A stretch of DNA of 64,000 nt, from NCBI GenBank assembly GCA_965277435.1, contig OZ255821.1, forward strand, positions 1,302,001 to 1,366,000, written 5' to 3'. The stretch's first letter is position 1; each line of letters starts with the position of its first letter. Both the position numbers and the translations under genes were made by a program. Source of the stretch: Bog-105 sp965277435 (GTDB lineage: Bacteria; Acidobacteriota; Terriglobia; Bryobacterales; Bryobacteraceae). Positions 52,315 to 61,343 of this stretch are shown piece after piece. The notes below the pieces were generated by a model that searched no databases, was not told where the DNA came from, and saw nothing but the letters and a program-made list of their open reading frames with translations.

Positions 52315-53892
52315 CTAGACCGTCCGAACCATATGGTCCGGGCAGTTCAATTGCGCCATCCCCAGCAAACGCTCCGGCAGATCCGGTCCGTGCTTGGCCA
52401 GAAACGGTACGATCGAGAAAAACCGTTCCTGCAGTTTTCGCTGCGGGTATACCAGGTTGATCAGGTATTGCGCCTTGCGCCCCGCCATCTGATCCCGCAG
52501 CAGCGTCTCGCGCGCTGCTTTCTCCGCCAGATGACGCAGCTGGTATTTCATTTTCGTCCCGCTCTTCTGGGCCGCCACTTCCAGCGTCGGATCGAAATTT
52601 CGCAGACTTCCCCGCAGCTTGTCGATCGAACTCGCCATCAGCTTTTCCAGTTCGGCAAACTCTTCTGCCAGCCCCGCTGGAACGAGTTGCGCCGCGATTT
52701 TGCTCCTCACCTTGTCCTGGTGATCCAACAAATCCGGCATCGTCAATCCAAAGTGCCCGATCAGCTTGTCCGCCCGCTCATCCAGCAATGTGAAGCTGTT
52801 CCGCGGAAAAATCACCGGCATCCGCCCCAGCAGCTTCTCATACAAAACCTGCCCCTGCGCCATGTAAGCGATCTCCGCCGGGCCACCCACGTAGCTCACT
52901 GTCGGCAATAGGTAATCCTGCATCACTGGCCGCAGTAAGGCATTCGGCGATAGCCGTTTGCTGATCCCGCACAAATCCGCCGTACCGTACCTCTGATCGC
53001 GCGCCGTAAACTCGCCCTCACTTACACGCAGCGGAATGCGCTTGCCGTCCTCGAGCAAAAACAGCAGCGAGGTGCTGTCTTCTAAATGCACCTGTGCGTG
53101 ATACCCGGCTTGGGCCAGTTCTGCATCGCGCGCCTTAAGCCCTTCGACCAGCTCCGGCACCCGCTTGGCCGTCTTTGCCAGAAACGGACTCGCCATTTCA
53201 CGAATCGCGGGCGCGAGCGGATCCAGGAACAGCAGCCCGTATCCTCGCAGGACATCCTGCAGCAAAGCCTTGAACCCAGAGCTAAACGTCGCGCCCGGAC
53301 CATACGCCGCCTGCAACCGCTCGACCGTTTCGTCGGCAAACGGCAACTCGCCTAAGGCCTCGCGAACCTGCTCCCAAGCGAGCCCGCTGATCGAAACATT
53401 GCCGACCGGACCTCCGTTCGCGAGCTCATTCGCCAAGCTGATTTTCGAGGGCCGCGCGTCTTGGTCGAACAGCCACACATGATCCACCTCCGCCAGATCA
53501 TGATCCTCCGACGCCAGCCAGAACACAGGCACCGCGCGCAATCCTTCGCGCGTCAGCCGCTCCGCCAGCTTGACCGCCGTTAACGCTTTGAAAACAGTGT
53601 ACGAGGGCCCCGAAAACAAGCCAACCTGTTGCCCCGTTACCACCGCCAGCGTCCCCGGCTTGGCTAATTCGTCCAGCGCCGCCGAATCGCCGTTCTGCTC
53701 GCGCAGCGCCTCCACCAGCTTACGCCGCCGCTCCTCCGGATACTCGATCCGGGCCGCTGCCTGCGCAAAACTAGCCGGATCGGCCGGATTGTGAGCGAAA
53801 AATCGGCTTACCCGATCGAAGTCATACAGGAAATCCGCAAAGAGCCGACTCGTGCCGGGGATTTGGGTCTGGTGAACACACGAAGGCTCCAT
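52315..53892 (-). CDS. bshC: Bacillithiol biosynthesis cysteine-adding enzyme
   Basis: A 525-residue BshC, the last step of bacillithiol synthesis, adding Cys to glucosaminyl-malate. Typical segments are VVTGQQVGLFSGPSYTVFKA, VFWLASEDHDLAEVDHVWLF, and LPTVSYVGGPAEIAYMAQG with PVIFPRNSFTLLDERA. Bacillithiol is the thiol buffer of Firmicutes, and BshC is also known in Acidobacteriota and Bacteroidota. The other Bsh genes are not in the window. Divergent from cyaY. Confidence 0.92.
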   Translation of the reverse strand: MEPSCVHQTQIPGTSRLFADFLYDFDRVSRFFAHNPADPASFAQAAARIEYPEERRRKLVEALREQNGDSAALDELAKPGTLAVVTGQQVGLFSGPSYTVFKALTAVKLAERLTREGLRAVPVFWLASEDHDLAEVDHVWLFDQDARPSKISLANELANGGPVGNVSISGLAWEQVREALGELPFADETVERLQAAYGPGATFSSGFKALLQDVLRGYGLLFLDPLAPAIREMASPFLAKTAKRVPELVEGLKARDAELAQAGYHAQVHLEDSTSLLFLLEDGKRIPLRVSEGEFTARDQRYGTADLCGISKRLSPNALLRPVMQDYLLPTVSYVGGPAEIAYMAQGQVLYEKLLGRMPVIFPRNSFTLLDERADKLIGHFGLTMPDLLDHQDKVRSKIAAQLVPAGLAEEFAELEKLMASSIDKLRGSLRNFDPTLEVAAQKSGTKMKYQLRHLAEKAARETLLRDQMAGRKAQYLINLVYPQRKLQERFFSIVPFLAKHGPDLPERLLGMAQLNCPDHMVRTV

Positions 53893-53974
53893 AGTTTACG
53901 CGCTAATTCAGATGAGTGCTTCCAGGCCAAAGTTACCAAACTTTGCCCGGGCGAGTAGACAATAGAAGTAAGTA

Positions 53975-54304
53975 ATGATCGACGAACAGGAATTCCGCAC
54001 CCGCTCGAACGACGCTCTCGACGCGCTGTACCGCAAGCTTTCCGCCGCGTCCGACGAGTTCGAATTCGAGCCCGATTTCAACTCCGGCGCACTCTCCATC
54101 GAGTTCGAAGAGCCCAAAGCCCGTTTCGTCGTAAGCCCCAACACTCCGGTGCGCCAGATCTGGGTTTCGGCTCACTCGCGCAGCTTTAAACTCGACTGGA
54201 AACCCGACCGCAACGCCTTCGTGCTGCCCGATACCAGCCAAACGCTCGATGAACTGATCGGCTCCGCCATCAGCCAGCAGGTCGGCAACGAAGTCAAACT
54301 GTAA
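53975..54304 (+). CDS. cyaY: Frataxin/CyaY-like iron-binding protein
   Basis: A 109-residue protein with an acidic N-terminal helix (ALDALYRKLSAASDEFEFEP), then ALSIEFEEPKARFVVSPNTP, VRQIWVSAHSRSFKLDW and the final LDELIGSAISQQVG. This is the frataxin fold, which supplies or gates iron in Fe-S cluster assembly. Bacterial CyaY is mostly known from proteobacteria. It lies five bases ahead of hemW. Confidence 0.88.
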   Translation: MIDEQEFRTRSNDALDALYRKLSAASDEFEFEPDFNSGALSIEFEEPKARFVVSPNTPVRQIWVSAHSRSFKLDWKPDRNAFVLPDTSQTLDELIGSAISQQVGNEVKL

Positions 54305-54309
54305 TCGGG

Positions 54310-55377
54310 ATGGCGGGCGTCTACATTTCGTATCCCTTTTGCGCGCAGAAATGCTCCTTCTGTAACTTTGCGTCCGACGTCGCCTCGGACGCCACCCGCG
54401 AGCGCTATCACGCCGCGCTGCTCGACGAGTTGCGCGCTCACCGCTGGTCCAGCTGGCGCCCCGAAACCCTCTACTTCGGTGGCGGCACGCCCAGCCTGAT
54501 GCCCCCCGACCTCCTCGACGAAATCCTGGAACTCATTCCCCGCGAGCAGCTCGGCGAAGTCACGCTGGAATGCGCACCCGGCACGCTGAACCCTCAGTCC
54601 CTCGCCGGCATCAGTCGCGTCAGCCTGGGCGTGCAATCCTTCGTCACCGCAGAGCTCCACCAGACCGGCCGCCGTCACACTGCCGAAATCGTCGCTCACG
54701 ATGTCGCCCTTCTGCGGAATGCCGGCATTGAAAACTTCAACCTCGACCTGATCGCTGGTCTGCCCGAACAAACCGAAGCCTCCTGGGAACAATCGCTCGA
54801 CTGGATCGAACGGCTCGCCCCACCGCATGTCTCGATTTATCTCTTCGAATCCGACGAAGACAGCCGCCTCGGCCAGGAACTGCTGTTGGGGGGCAAGCGC
54901 TACGGTGCAGCCCGCATGCCGACCGATGAAGCCATGGCCGCTTTCTACGAACGCGCTGTCAGCCGCCTCGCGAGCCTGGGCATTCACCGTTATGAAATAT
55001 CCAACTTCGCCCAACCCGGCTACGAATCCCGCCACAACCTGAAATACTGGCAACTCGAACCCTACATCGGCTTCGGCCTCGATGCCCACTCGTTCGACAA
55101 CGGCCGCCGCTGGAGCAACCCCGACACCCTGCCCGCCTACCTGAACCGCACCCCTGCCGAAGCCACCGCTACCGATCCCGCCGAAGAACACTTCTTCGTA
55201 GGCCTGCGCCTGACCAAAGGCATTGAGCCGACGCCCACCGAATGGCAGCGCTTCGCCCAACCCATAGCAAAATGGACCCGCCAGGGCCTCCTCGAACACA
55301 CTGGCCCGTCTCTCCGGCTGGCCCCGGCCGGCGTCTTACTCTCGAACGAAATTTTTCAAGACTTTCTCGTAGGGTAG
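54310..55377 (+). CDS. hemW: Radical SAM HemW-family protein
   Basis: A 355-residue radical SAM enzyme of the HemW (formerly HemN-like) group, thought to be a heme chaperone. The cluster motif CAQKCSFCNF (CxxxCxxC) is at residues 11-20, followed by YFGGGTPSLMPPDLL, GVQSFVTAELHQTGRRHTA and LIAGLPEQTEASWEQSL, and the tail LLSNEIFQDFLVG. The last codons and stop (55369-55377, gta ggg tag) are provided by the left end of the IS4-like element. Preceded by cyaY with five bases between. Confidence 0.9.
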   Translation: MAGVYISYPFCAQKCSFCNFASDVASDATRERYHAALLDELRAHRWSSWRPETLYFGGGTPSLMPPDLLDEILELIPREQLGEVTLECAPGTLNPQSLAGISRVSLGVQSFVTAELHQTGRRHTAEIVAHDVALLRNAGIENFNLDLIAGLPEQTEASWEQSLDWIERLAPPHVSIYLFESDEDSRLGQELLLGGKRYGAARMPTDEAMAAFYERAVSRLASLGIHRYEISNFAQPGYESRHNLKYWQLEPYIGFGLDAHSFDNGRRWSNPDTLPAYLNRTPAEATATDPAEEHFFVGLRLTKGIEPTPTEWQRFAQPIAKWTRQGLLEHTGPSLRLAPAGVLLSNEIFQDFLVG

Positions 55378-56776
55378 GCTTCCGCCCAATGTCGTTACTT
55401 AAGAACAGGGAGATAGGGAGATGTTCGGATGAGCCTTCCCCATCCCCGTTTGGTTTTGGATTTGTTTGAACGTTTGAGTGGCGATCGTCGGTTGTGGAGT
55501 GCGTTGCGGCCGGAGGGCGCCGCTTTTTCCCGCCAGCGAATCTACACATTGGGCGCCGTAGTCCGGCTGATGATCTTACAACGTCTGCTGCCCCAAGGCA
55601 CCCTCACCCAAGCCGTCCAGCAACTCCTGCAAAGCCAGCGGGAGAGCAACCGACCGGACCCCCACAAGATCTCGGCGCGAGCCGGCGCCTATTGCCGGGC
55701 GCGGCAAAAGCTGCCCACACTGGTAGCTATCGAAGTCTTTGACCGCATTGTCGAACAACTGCGCGGCTGGTTGCCGCGCAATCCGGTCTTGCCGGACCGC
55801 CCTATTTTCGTGCTGGATGGAACGACCCTCACGCTGCCGCATACCCCCGATCTGGTGAGCGCCTATCCGCCCTCGCGTAATCAACACGGCGTTTCGCATT
55901 GGCCGATGCTCCGGCTGGTGGTGTTGCAAGATGTACAAACTGGCTTGGCGCTGCGTCCCCATGGAGGTCCGTACCGGGGACCGCAAGCAGTCAGCGAGCA
56001 ACAATTGGCTTTAGAAGCGATTCCGCATTTGCCGGAGCAGGCGGTGGTGCTGGGGGACAGGAATTTTGGCGTATTTGCGGTAGCCTGGACCGCCGCCCAA
56101 CACCGTCGTCCCGCGTTGCTGCGGCTGACTCGCTTGCGCGCCGAAGCGTTGGCTGGCGCTCCGCTGACCGCTCCCTCGCAACAAACTCTCTGTGGGCGAC
56201 CTACCCGCTTGGGATCGCTGCGGCGGTCCCGTGCCGGAGCCGGCCAGCGTCTCCGGGCGGCTCGTTGGCCTAGCAGCGGATCCTTCGTCCCAAGAGCCAT
56301 TCCTTTACTTCTTCACGACGCTCGATCTGCCGCCCGAGGCTCTCAGCGCCCTCTATCGCCTGCGCTGGAACGTGGAAACCGATTTGCGCTCCATCAAGCA
56401 AACCGTTCGCCTGCAACAACTCTCGTCCCGCTCGGCCGACCTCTTGGGAAAAGAGCTCTTCCTCGCTCTGGCCGCTTACAATCTCGTGCGCGCCGTCCTC
56501 TGTCTGGCCGCCGAAAAGGCCCAGGTGGCTCCGCGCCGCGTGAGTTTTACCAACGTCTACACGCTCGTCGAAACCTTTCTGCCCGACCTCAACGCTGCTC
56601 GCACGCGCGACAATGGCACACCTGCTGGGACCGCATCCTCTCCCTCGCCACCGACTACATCCTCCCCCATCGAACCAAACCCAGATCCTACCCCCGCGCT
56701 TCTTGGCGTCGTCCTTCCAGGAGTTCTCGTACCTGATGCTCTTAAGTAAACGACATTGGGCTAAAGCCTACCCTAC
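55369..56776. mobile_element. IS4-like insertion sequence with 36-bp terminal inverted repeats
   Basis: The left end (55369-55404, beginning GTAGGGTAGGCTT) and the right end (56740-56776, read on the minus strand) match over about 36 bases with a few mismatches. They enclose one transposase gene. The element is about 1.4 kb. I could not find a clear target-site duplication, so the insertion may be old or the flanks rearranged. Confidence 0.85.
55429..56749 (+). pseudogene. IS4-family transposase, frameshifted
   Basis: The DDE transposase is split over two frames. Frame 1 (from ATG 55429) carries IFVLDGTTLTLPHT (first Asp) and VVLGDRNFGVFAVAW (second Asp); frame 2, shifted by one, carries YRLRWNVETDLRSIKQTVRL (the YREK-like Glu) to 56749. 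The shift lies near 56180. Reading frame 1 to the Glu region needs a +1 shift. Either a mutation or a programmed frameshift would explain this; a mutation is simpler. Confidence 0.8.
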
Positions 56777-56780
56777 CGGA

Positions 56781-57281
56781 TCAGCGTTGGGGGGTCGGCG
56801 GAGGGGCGTTGCCGGTGAGGCGTTGGAAGAATTGTTTCCAATGCCAGCGGGGTTCCTGACATTCAGGCGCAGGGGCGTACATTAGGGTTTTGGTGCCGCG
56901 TTCGACGCCGAGCGATTGAAGCTCCGCGCCGGCGGCCTGCACGTTGACGGTTACAAAGGCCTTGCAGCCGTCGACAGAGGTGACCTTCCAGGGGGACGAA
57001 ATTTGCTTTTCGGGTCCCCAGTCTTGCAGGAAACGCTGGTAATCGTAGTTGCGGCAGGGAGCGGAAACGGTGCAACCCCAATCGGCGTAGGCGCGTGGAA
57101 ATTGATGGCTATTTAGCTCAGCGATAAAACGTTTGACGGTCTGCTTCTCGGAGTAGTCGCGAAAGATGAAATAGAGAGCGATGAGCAGGAGAACCAAACC
57201 GATTACGCCGAGAATAATGTTGCGGATGTTCCGGTTGCGGCGTTCTTCACCGGCACCATAGTGCTGCAGATAACTGCCCAT
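56781..57281 (-). CDS. Single-pass membrane protein of unknown function
   Basis: A 166-residue protein with a basic N-terminus, one membrane helix (IILGVIGLVLLLIALYFIF) and a soluble C-terminal part with DWGCTVSAPCRNYDYQRFL and VDGCKAFVTVNVQAAGAEL. It may be anchored in the inner membrane with a periplasmic domain. No family recognised. Its stop lies five bases past the IS right end, so its 3' end may have been altered by the insertion. OmpH/Skp is downstream-strand neighbour on its left-upstream side. Confidence 0.65.
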   Translation of the reverse strand: MGSYLQHYGAGEERRNRNIRNIILGVIGLVLLLIALYFIFRDYSEKQTVKRFIAELNSHQFPRAYADWGCTVSAPCRNYDYQRFLQDWGPEKQISSPWKVTSVDGCKAFVTVNVQAAGAELQSLGVERGTKTLMYAPAPECQEPRWHWKQFFQRLTGNAPPPTPQR

Positions 57282-57290
57282 TCAGAGACC

Positions 57291-57818
57291 TCACTTTACC
57301 GGGTAGGCTTTGTCGTAGGCGGCCGTGGCTTCGGCGGTGAGATCGAGGGTGGGTTTGAAGTAAAGGGTATTGGTGATATCTACGATAACGTCGAGGCCTC
57401 GATCTTCCGCGAGCTTTTTGATCACCTGAGTCATTTGACGCCCGGCGCGGCCTAAAATATCCTGACGTTCGCCATTTACATCGGCTTGCAGATCTTCACC
57501 GAGGCGCTGAAGCTGTTTTTGCTTGTCGGTAGCGGTCTGGCGGAGCTGGGCTTCGCGATCGGGAGTCATGTTGGGCGAGGCCAGCTGCTGCTGAATGTTT
57601 TGCAGGTCCGATTGCAAGGACTGGATGGCCTGCTGACGCGGGTGATATTTGGCTTCGAGAGTGGCTTGAGCGCGCTTGATGTCCTGGGTATCGGCAACGG
57701 CTTTCTGAGCGTTGACGATGGCGATTTTGGCGGGGGCGATAGCTTGCGCGTGCAGGCCTCCGGCGACAGAGGCGGCTATCGCGAGGAAGACGGCAGTGCT
57801 ACGGCCTAGGGAACACAT
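57291..57818 (-). CDS. OmpH/Skp-family periplasmic chaperone
   Basis: A 175-residue protein with a signal peptide (STAVFLAIAASVAGGLHA) then KIAIVNAQKAVADTQDIKRA and a long coiled-coil arm (about residues 45-125; QAIQSLQSDLQNIQQQLAS) before RAGRQMTQVIKKLAEDRGLD and VIVDITNTLYFKPTLDLT. This is the Skp/OmpH fold that holds outer-membrane proteins in transit. Upstream of the single-pass membrane protein on the same strand. Confidence 0.9.
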   Translation of the reverse strand: MCSLGRSTAVFLAIAASVAGGLHAQAIAPAKIAIVNAQKAVADTQDIKRAQATLEAKYHPRQQAIQSLQSDLQNIQQQLASPNMTPDREAQLRQTATDKQKQLQRLGEDLQADVNGERQDILGRAGRQMTQVIKKLAEDRGLDVIVDITNTLYFKPTLDLTAEATAAYDKAYPVK

Positions 57819-57927
57819 GAATTTTAATTAGACTCCAGTCGAGGTTGATTGAGACGTGCAGATACGGGGCATGTGAGATGCAAACGGAAGACATTAGGCT
57901 AACACGTGGGCGGATGAGGGCCCGTGG

Positions 57928-59052
57928 CTAAACAAGTGGGCCGGGTTTGATGCGGCCCTGGGAATCGATGTGGAGGATGCGGTCGCGCCAGCGAACCTCA
58001 CGGCCGGCATAGGCGGCGAGCCAAACAGTAAAGGAGTAAATGTCCCAGAGAGGAGCGAGCCAGAATAGACGAGCGGTTTGAAAACTGCGGAGAACCCAGA
58101 GGCTACTGATGAGGGCGGAGGCGAGGCGAAGGGCGAGAAGAAGAAGGGCCACGAGTTTGAAGCCGGCGAGGAGAGCGAGCAGAATCCAGAGTCCGGCCTG
58201 GGTGATGGGGAGGCCGGCATAGCCGCCGCCTTTGGAGCTACGGATGGTGCGGCCCCAGCGAAGCTGATGCTGCCAGCTGCCGCCCCAGGTCGCGTCACCG
58301 AGCGAAGTTTCAACCGAGAGGGTAGAGAGCAGGGCGCGTCGGCCGGTTTGGGTGATGTGCTTAGCGAGCTGGTAATCGTCGGCGAGGTAATCGCCGATGG
58401 TTTCGAAGCCGCCGAATTTCTGCAGGTCGGCAGCGCGGAAGGCGATGGTGGAGCCGAGGCCGAATTCGCGCACGCCGATGAGCTGAGCGACCAGGGTGCT
58501 GGGCATGAAGTCGGTGGAGATGCCGATGGCTTCCCACAAGGCGGGCAAAGTGTGGGCGCGGGCGCGATAGAGGCAAGTAACGAGGCCGATGGAAGGATCG
58601 TGGAGCGGACCCACGACTTGCGCGAGGTAGTTGTGCGGCACCTTGATATCGCTATCGTTAATGATCCAGATGGGATGGCGGGCGGATTGAGCAAGGCGGG
58701 CGAGGACGGCGGTTTTTCCATTGGCCAGCGGCTCATGGCCAATGACGAGGAAGATGGGCACTTGCGGAAAGAGCTGTTGCAGGCGTTGGACCTGCGGGAT
58801 GGCGGGATCGGATTCATCGGCTACACCAAAGAGGAGTTCAAAATCGGGATAGTTTTGCGTGGCTTGCGAGACGAACGCTTCGAAGGTATTCGGATCGAGA
58901 CCGCGGAGCGGTTTGAGGATGGAGACAGGCGGCTGAAAATCGGGCGAGAGGGAGCGTTCGGAGGAGCGTCGGCGGAGATGATTGAGCGAGGCCAGGATGG
59001 AGAGCGCCTGATAGAGGAGGGCAGGAAGAAAGACGAGAGAAAGGACGTGCAC
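57928..59052 (-). CDS. hpnI: Hopanoid biosynthesis glycosyltransferase HpnI
   Basis: A 374-residue membrane glycosyltransferase of the GT2/GT21 type that adds N-acetylglucosamine to bacteriohopanetetrol. It shows QPPVSILKPLRGLDPN, WIINDSDIKVPHNYLA (DxD-like), YRARAHTLPALWEAIGISTD, GVREFGLGSTIAFRAADL and QLRWGRTIRSSKGGGYAGLP. GTG at 59052 is the start. The partner hpnK deacetylase is not in the window; hpnJ lies 800 bases away. Confidence 0.88.
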   Translation of the reverse strand: MHVLSLVFLPALLYQALSILASLNHLRRRSSERSLSPDFQPPVSILKPLRGLDPNTFEAFVSQATQNYPDFELLFGVADESDPAIPQVQRLQQLFPQVPIFLVIGHEPLANGKTAVLARLAQSARHPIWIINDSDIKVPHNYLAQVVGPLHDPSIGLVTCLYRARAHTLPALWEAIGISTDFMPSTLVAQLIGVREFGLGSTIAFRAADLQKFGGFETIGDYLADDYQLAKHITQTGRRALLSTLSVETSLGDATWGGSWQHQLRWGRTIRSSKGGGYAGLPITQAGLWILLALLAGFKLVALLLLALRLASALISSLWVLRSFQTARLFWLAPLWDIYSFTVWLAAYAGREVRWRDRILHIDSQGRIKPGPLV

Positions 59053-59098
59053 GGGCGCTGACAGATTAGCTTAACGGAAGAGAGTGGAAAGGAACCGG

Positions 59099-59458
59099 TT
59101 AGCGGGCGAGAAGGACAACTCCGCCGAGCACGAGAAGAGCGCCGAGAGCCCGGCGGGGACCAACGGTTTCCTTCAGAACAAATTTGGCCAGAATTGTCTC
59201 GAGCACGAAAGTGGCGGCCGAGGCAGGGACGGCGAAGCTGAGGGGCGCATTCTGAACAAGCGCCATGAAGGCGAAGAACGAAATAGCCATGCAGAAGATG
59301 GCGAGCAGAAGATAGCGGCGGCGAAAAATCATGGACAGGAGGCGCGCGAGGCCTTTAGCGTCGACATGCTGCTCACCACTGAGCTTCATCTCGTGGCTTT
59401 GGAGCAGATCGCCGAGCACGGTGGCGACGACGATAACGGTGAGCAGGAACCACTTCAT
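59099..59458 (-). CDS. Half-size EamA/SMR-like transporter, second of a pair
   Basis: A 119-residue protein with four membrane segments (FLLTVIVVATVLGDLL; YLLLAIFCMAISFFAFMAL; FAVPASAATFVLETILAKF; ALGALLVLGGVVLLA), like one half of an EamA drug/metabolite transporter. ATG at 59458 overlaps the stop of the paired gene at 59455. Such pairs form a dimeric transporter, e.g. ArnE/ArnF flipping modified undecaprenyl lipids. Confidence 0.8.
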   Translation of the reverse strand: MKWFLLTVIVVATVLGDLLQSHEMKLSGEQHVDAKGLARLLSMIFRRRYLLLAIFCMAISFFAFMALVQNAPLSFAVPASAATFVLETILAKFVLKETVGPRRALGALLVLGGVVLLAR

Positions 59459-59859
59459 GTTTTCTGGCTGGTGCTGCCGACCAGAGCGGTGCCGGCGAAG
59501 ATAAGTCCTGTGCCAAACCACTGCTCCGGCGAGATGGTTTCCTGCAAGAAGATGCGGCCGAGAACGGCGGCTAGAAAATAACCGATTCCGGTGAGCGGCA
59601 GCACAAAACTGAGATCGGCCCAACTGAGCAGCGCCATGCGGGTAAGCAGCCAAAAGATTAATAGCAGGATACCCGAGGCGACGAAGGGATTCAGCATGAC
59701 CTGCAGGTAGCCGCGCGGATCGAAACCGACGCGGGTGGAGACGTGCTTCATGCCCCAGGCCAGCGAAAGATTACCCACGGCATTGAACACGGTGACGGCT
59801 AAGACCAGCAGCAGCGTTCTGAGTTTGAGGCGAGACTCGATTGCGCTCGCTTCGATCAT
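59455..59859 (-). CDS. Half-size EamA/SMR-like transporter, first of a pair
   Basis: A 134-residue protein with four membrane segments (LLLVLAVTVFNAVGNLSLAW; VASGILLLIFWLLTRMAL; SFVLPLTGIGYFLAAVLG; TGLIFAGTALVG). The motif FLQETISPEQWFGTGLIFAG matches the last helix pair of EamA halves. It overlaps the next gene by four bases and sits between hpnI and hpnJ, so it may move a hopanoid or its precursor (inference). Confidence 0.8.
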   Translation of the reverse strand: MIEASAIESRLKLRTLLLVLAVTVFNAVGNLSLAWGMKHVSTRVGFDPRGYLQVMLNPFVASGILLLIFWLLTRMALLSWADLSFVLPLTGIGYFLAAVLGRIFLQETISPEQWFGTGLIFAGTALVGSTSQKT

Positions 59860-59867
59860 CGCGGCTG

Positions 59868-61343
59868 TCAGTCTCCCGCGCTCATAGCTGCTGCCCGAGT
59901 CTCTTCTTTCTGCTTATTGTGATCTTTGACGAACTGTTTGCGTTTGGAGCGGAGAGCGAGATATTCGCGCGCTTCTTTGTAGAGGCGGCGACGATCGTCC
60001 GTCTTGAACATTGCCTTGCTGATTAAGCGAAGGGCCACTTTGGGACGGAAGTAATATTCGCCATAGAAACGCTCGACCCACTCGACGAGTTCGGCGCGAT
60101 CAAGGCCGGGGTACTCATAATTGGGAAGCTGGTGACCGACGTCATCAGTCATGGTTTCATCAATGGAGATGAGACCGTTCTTCTTAACGTGATCGTAGAA
60201 CTCGGTACCCGGGAAGGGATGTCCGATCGAAACCTGGATGGTTTCGACGTCGAGTTCCTTGGCGAAGTTGATGCTGGTGCGGATGGTGTCGCGGGTTTCA
60301 CCGGGCAACCCGACAATGAAGTCGCCGTGGATCACGAGCCCAAGCTTCTTGCAATTGGCGGTGAAGCGGCGAGCCATGTCGATGGTTGCGCCCTTCTTGA
60401 TGTTCTTGAGGATCTGCTGATCGCCCGATTCGTAGCCGACTATTAAGAGGCGACAGCCAGCCTCCTTCATGGCTTTAAGGGTGTCGTAGTCGGTGGTGAC
60501 GCGCGACGTGCAGCTCCAGGTGAATTTCAGGTGCTTCAACTTACTGCAAAGCTCGATGGTGCGCGCCTTCTGGTAGTTGAAGGTATCGTCGTCGAAGAAG
60601 ATTTCCTTGAGGCCGGGAAAGGATTCGAGGGCGAAGCGGCATTCGTTGACGATGTCATCGGAAGAGCGCAGACGCCAGCGGTGCCCAGAGTGGGTCTGGG
60701 GCCAGAGGCAGAAGGTACACTGCGCCGGGCAGCCGCGGCTGGTGTAGAACGAGATGAAGGGATTGAGCAGAAACGGAACGTTGTAGCGATGGAAATCGAG
60801 GTCGCGCTGATAAACCTTGGTAACCCAGGGAAGAACGTCGAGATTTTCGATGGGCGAGTCTTCCTTGTTGCTTTGAAATTCACCGTTCTTTCGGAAGACA
60901 ACGCCCGGTATTTCTTCGAGGGACTTGCCCTGGGCGTAGTCACGGATGGCAAAATCGAATTCGCGTTTGACCACAAAATCGATGGCTTTAGAGGCGCGCA
61001 ACGTTTTTTCCGGCTCGGTAGTGACGGGCGGCCCGACGAAAGCGACTTTCAGCTTGGGATTAACGTCCTTCATCATCTCGGCGATTTTGACGTCGACCGT
61101 GAAGCCGGGGGTGGAGGTGAAGAGTACGAGCAGTTCAAAATCCGACGCCATGGCGACGGTCTGATCGATCGATACTTTGTGAGGCGGAGCGTCGAGAACC
61201 TTGCTATCGGGCAGCATGCCAGCGGGATAGCAAAGCCAAACCGGGTACCAGTAGGATTCGATTTCACGGGCTGCAGGCCAGCGTGAACCTGCTCCACCAT
61301 CGAAGCCTTCAAATGAAGGCGGATTCAGAAAAAGCGTTCTCAT
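59868..61343 (-). CDS. hpnJ: Hopanoid-associated B12-binding radical SAM protein HpnJ
   Basis: A 491-residue enzyme that in other bacteria acts on bacteriohopanetetrol glucosamine to make the cyclitol ether side chain. An N-terminal cobalamin-binding domain (about 1-150: YPAGMLPDSKVLDAPP, KVAFVGPPVTTEP) is followed by a radical SAM core with FYTSRGCPAQCTFCLWPQ (CxxxCxxC) and then GVESGDQQILKNIKKG-like YESGDQQILKNIKKG, FIVGLPGETRDTIRTSI. It is the first gene of the leftward group hpnJ, two transporter halves, hpnI. Confidence 0.92.
   Translation of the reverse strand: MRTLFLNPPSFEGFDGGAGSRWPAAREIESYWYPVWLCYPAGMLPDSKVLDAPPHKVSIDQTVAMASDFELLVLFTSTPGFTVDVKIAEMMKDVNPKLKVAFVGPPVTTEPEKTLRASKAIDFVVKREFDFAIRDYAQGKSLEEIPGVVFRKNGEFQSNKEDSPIENLDVLPWVTKVYQRDLDFHRYNVPFLLNPFISFYTSRGCPAQCTFCLWPQTHSGHRWRLRSSDDIVNECRFALESFPGLKEIFFDDDTFNYQKARTIELCSKLKHLKFTWSCTSRVTTDYDTLKAMKEAGCRLLIVGYESGDQQILKNIKKGATIDMARRFTANCKKLGLVIHGDFIVGLPGETRDTIRTSINFAKELDVETIQVSIGHPFPGTEFYDHVKKNGLISIDETMTDDVGHQLPNYEYPGLDRAELVEWVERFYGEYYFRPKVALRLISKAMFKTDDRRRLYKEAREYLALRSKRKQFVKDHNKQKEETRAAAMSAGD

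Noticed and set aside
54172..55299. 375-codon frame on the minus strand opposite hemW
   Set aside because: It is the antisense shadow of hemW; HemW motifs are unambiguous and the shadow has no family similarity.
57894..58817. Long frame on the minus strand (about 307 codons) and a rival frame on the plus strand over the same region
   Set aside because: Both overlap hpnI, whose motifs are clear in the third frame; the rival frames are low-complexity shadows of high-GC codons.
60531..61286. 251-codon frame on the plus strand opposite hpnJ
   Set aside because: Antisense shadow of the radical SAM gene; no motif of its own.
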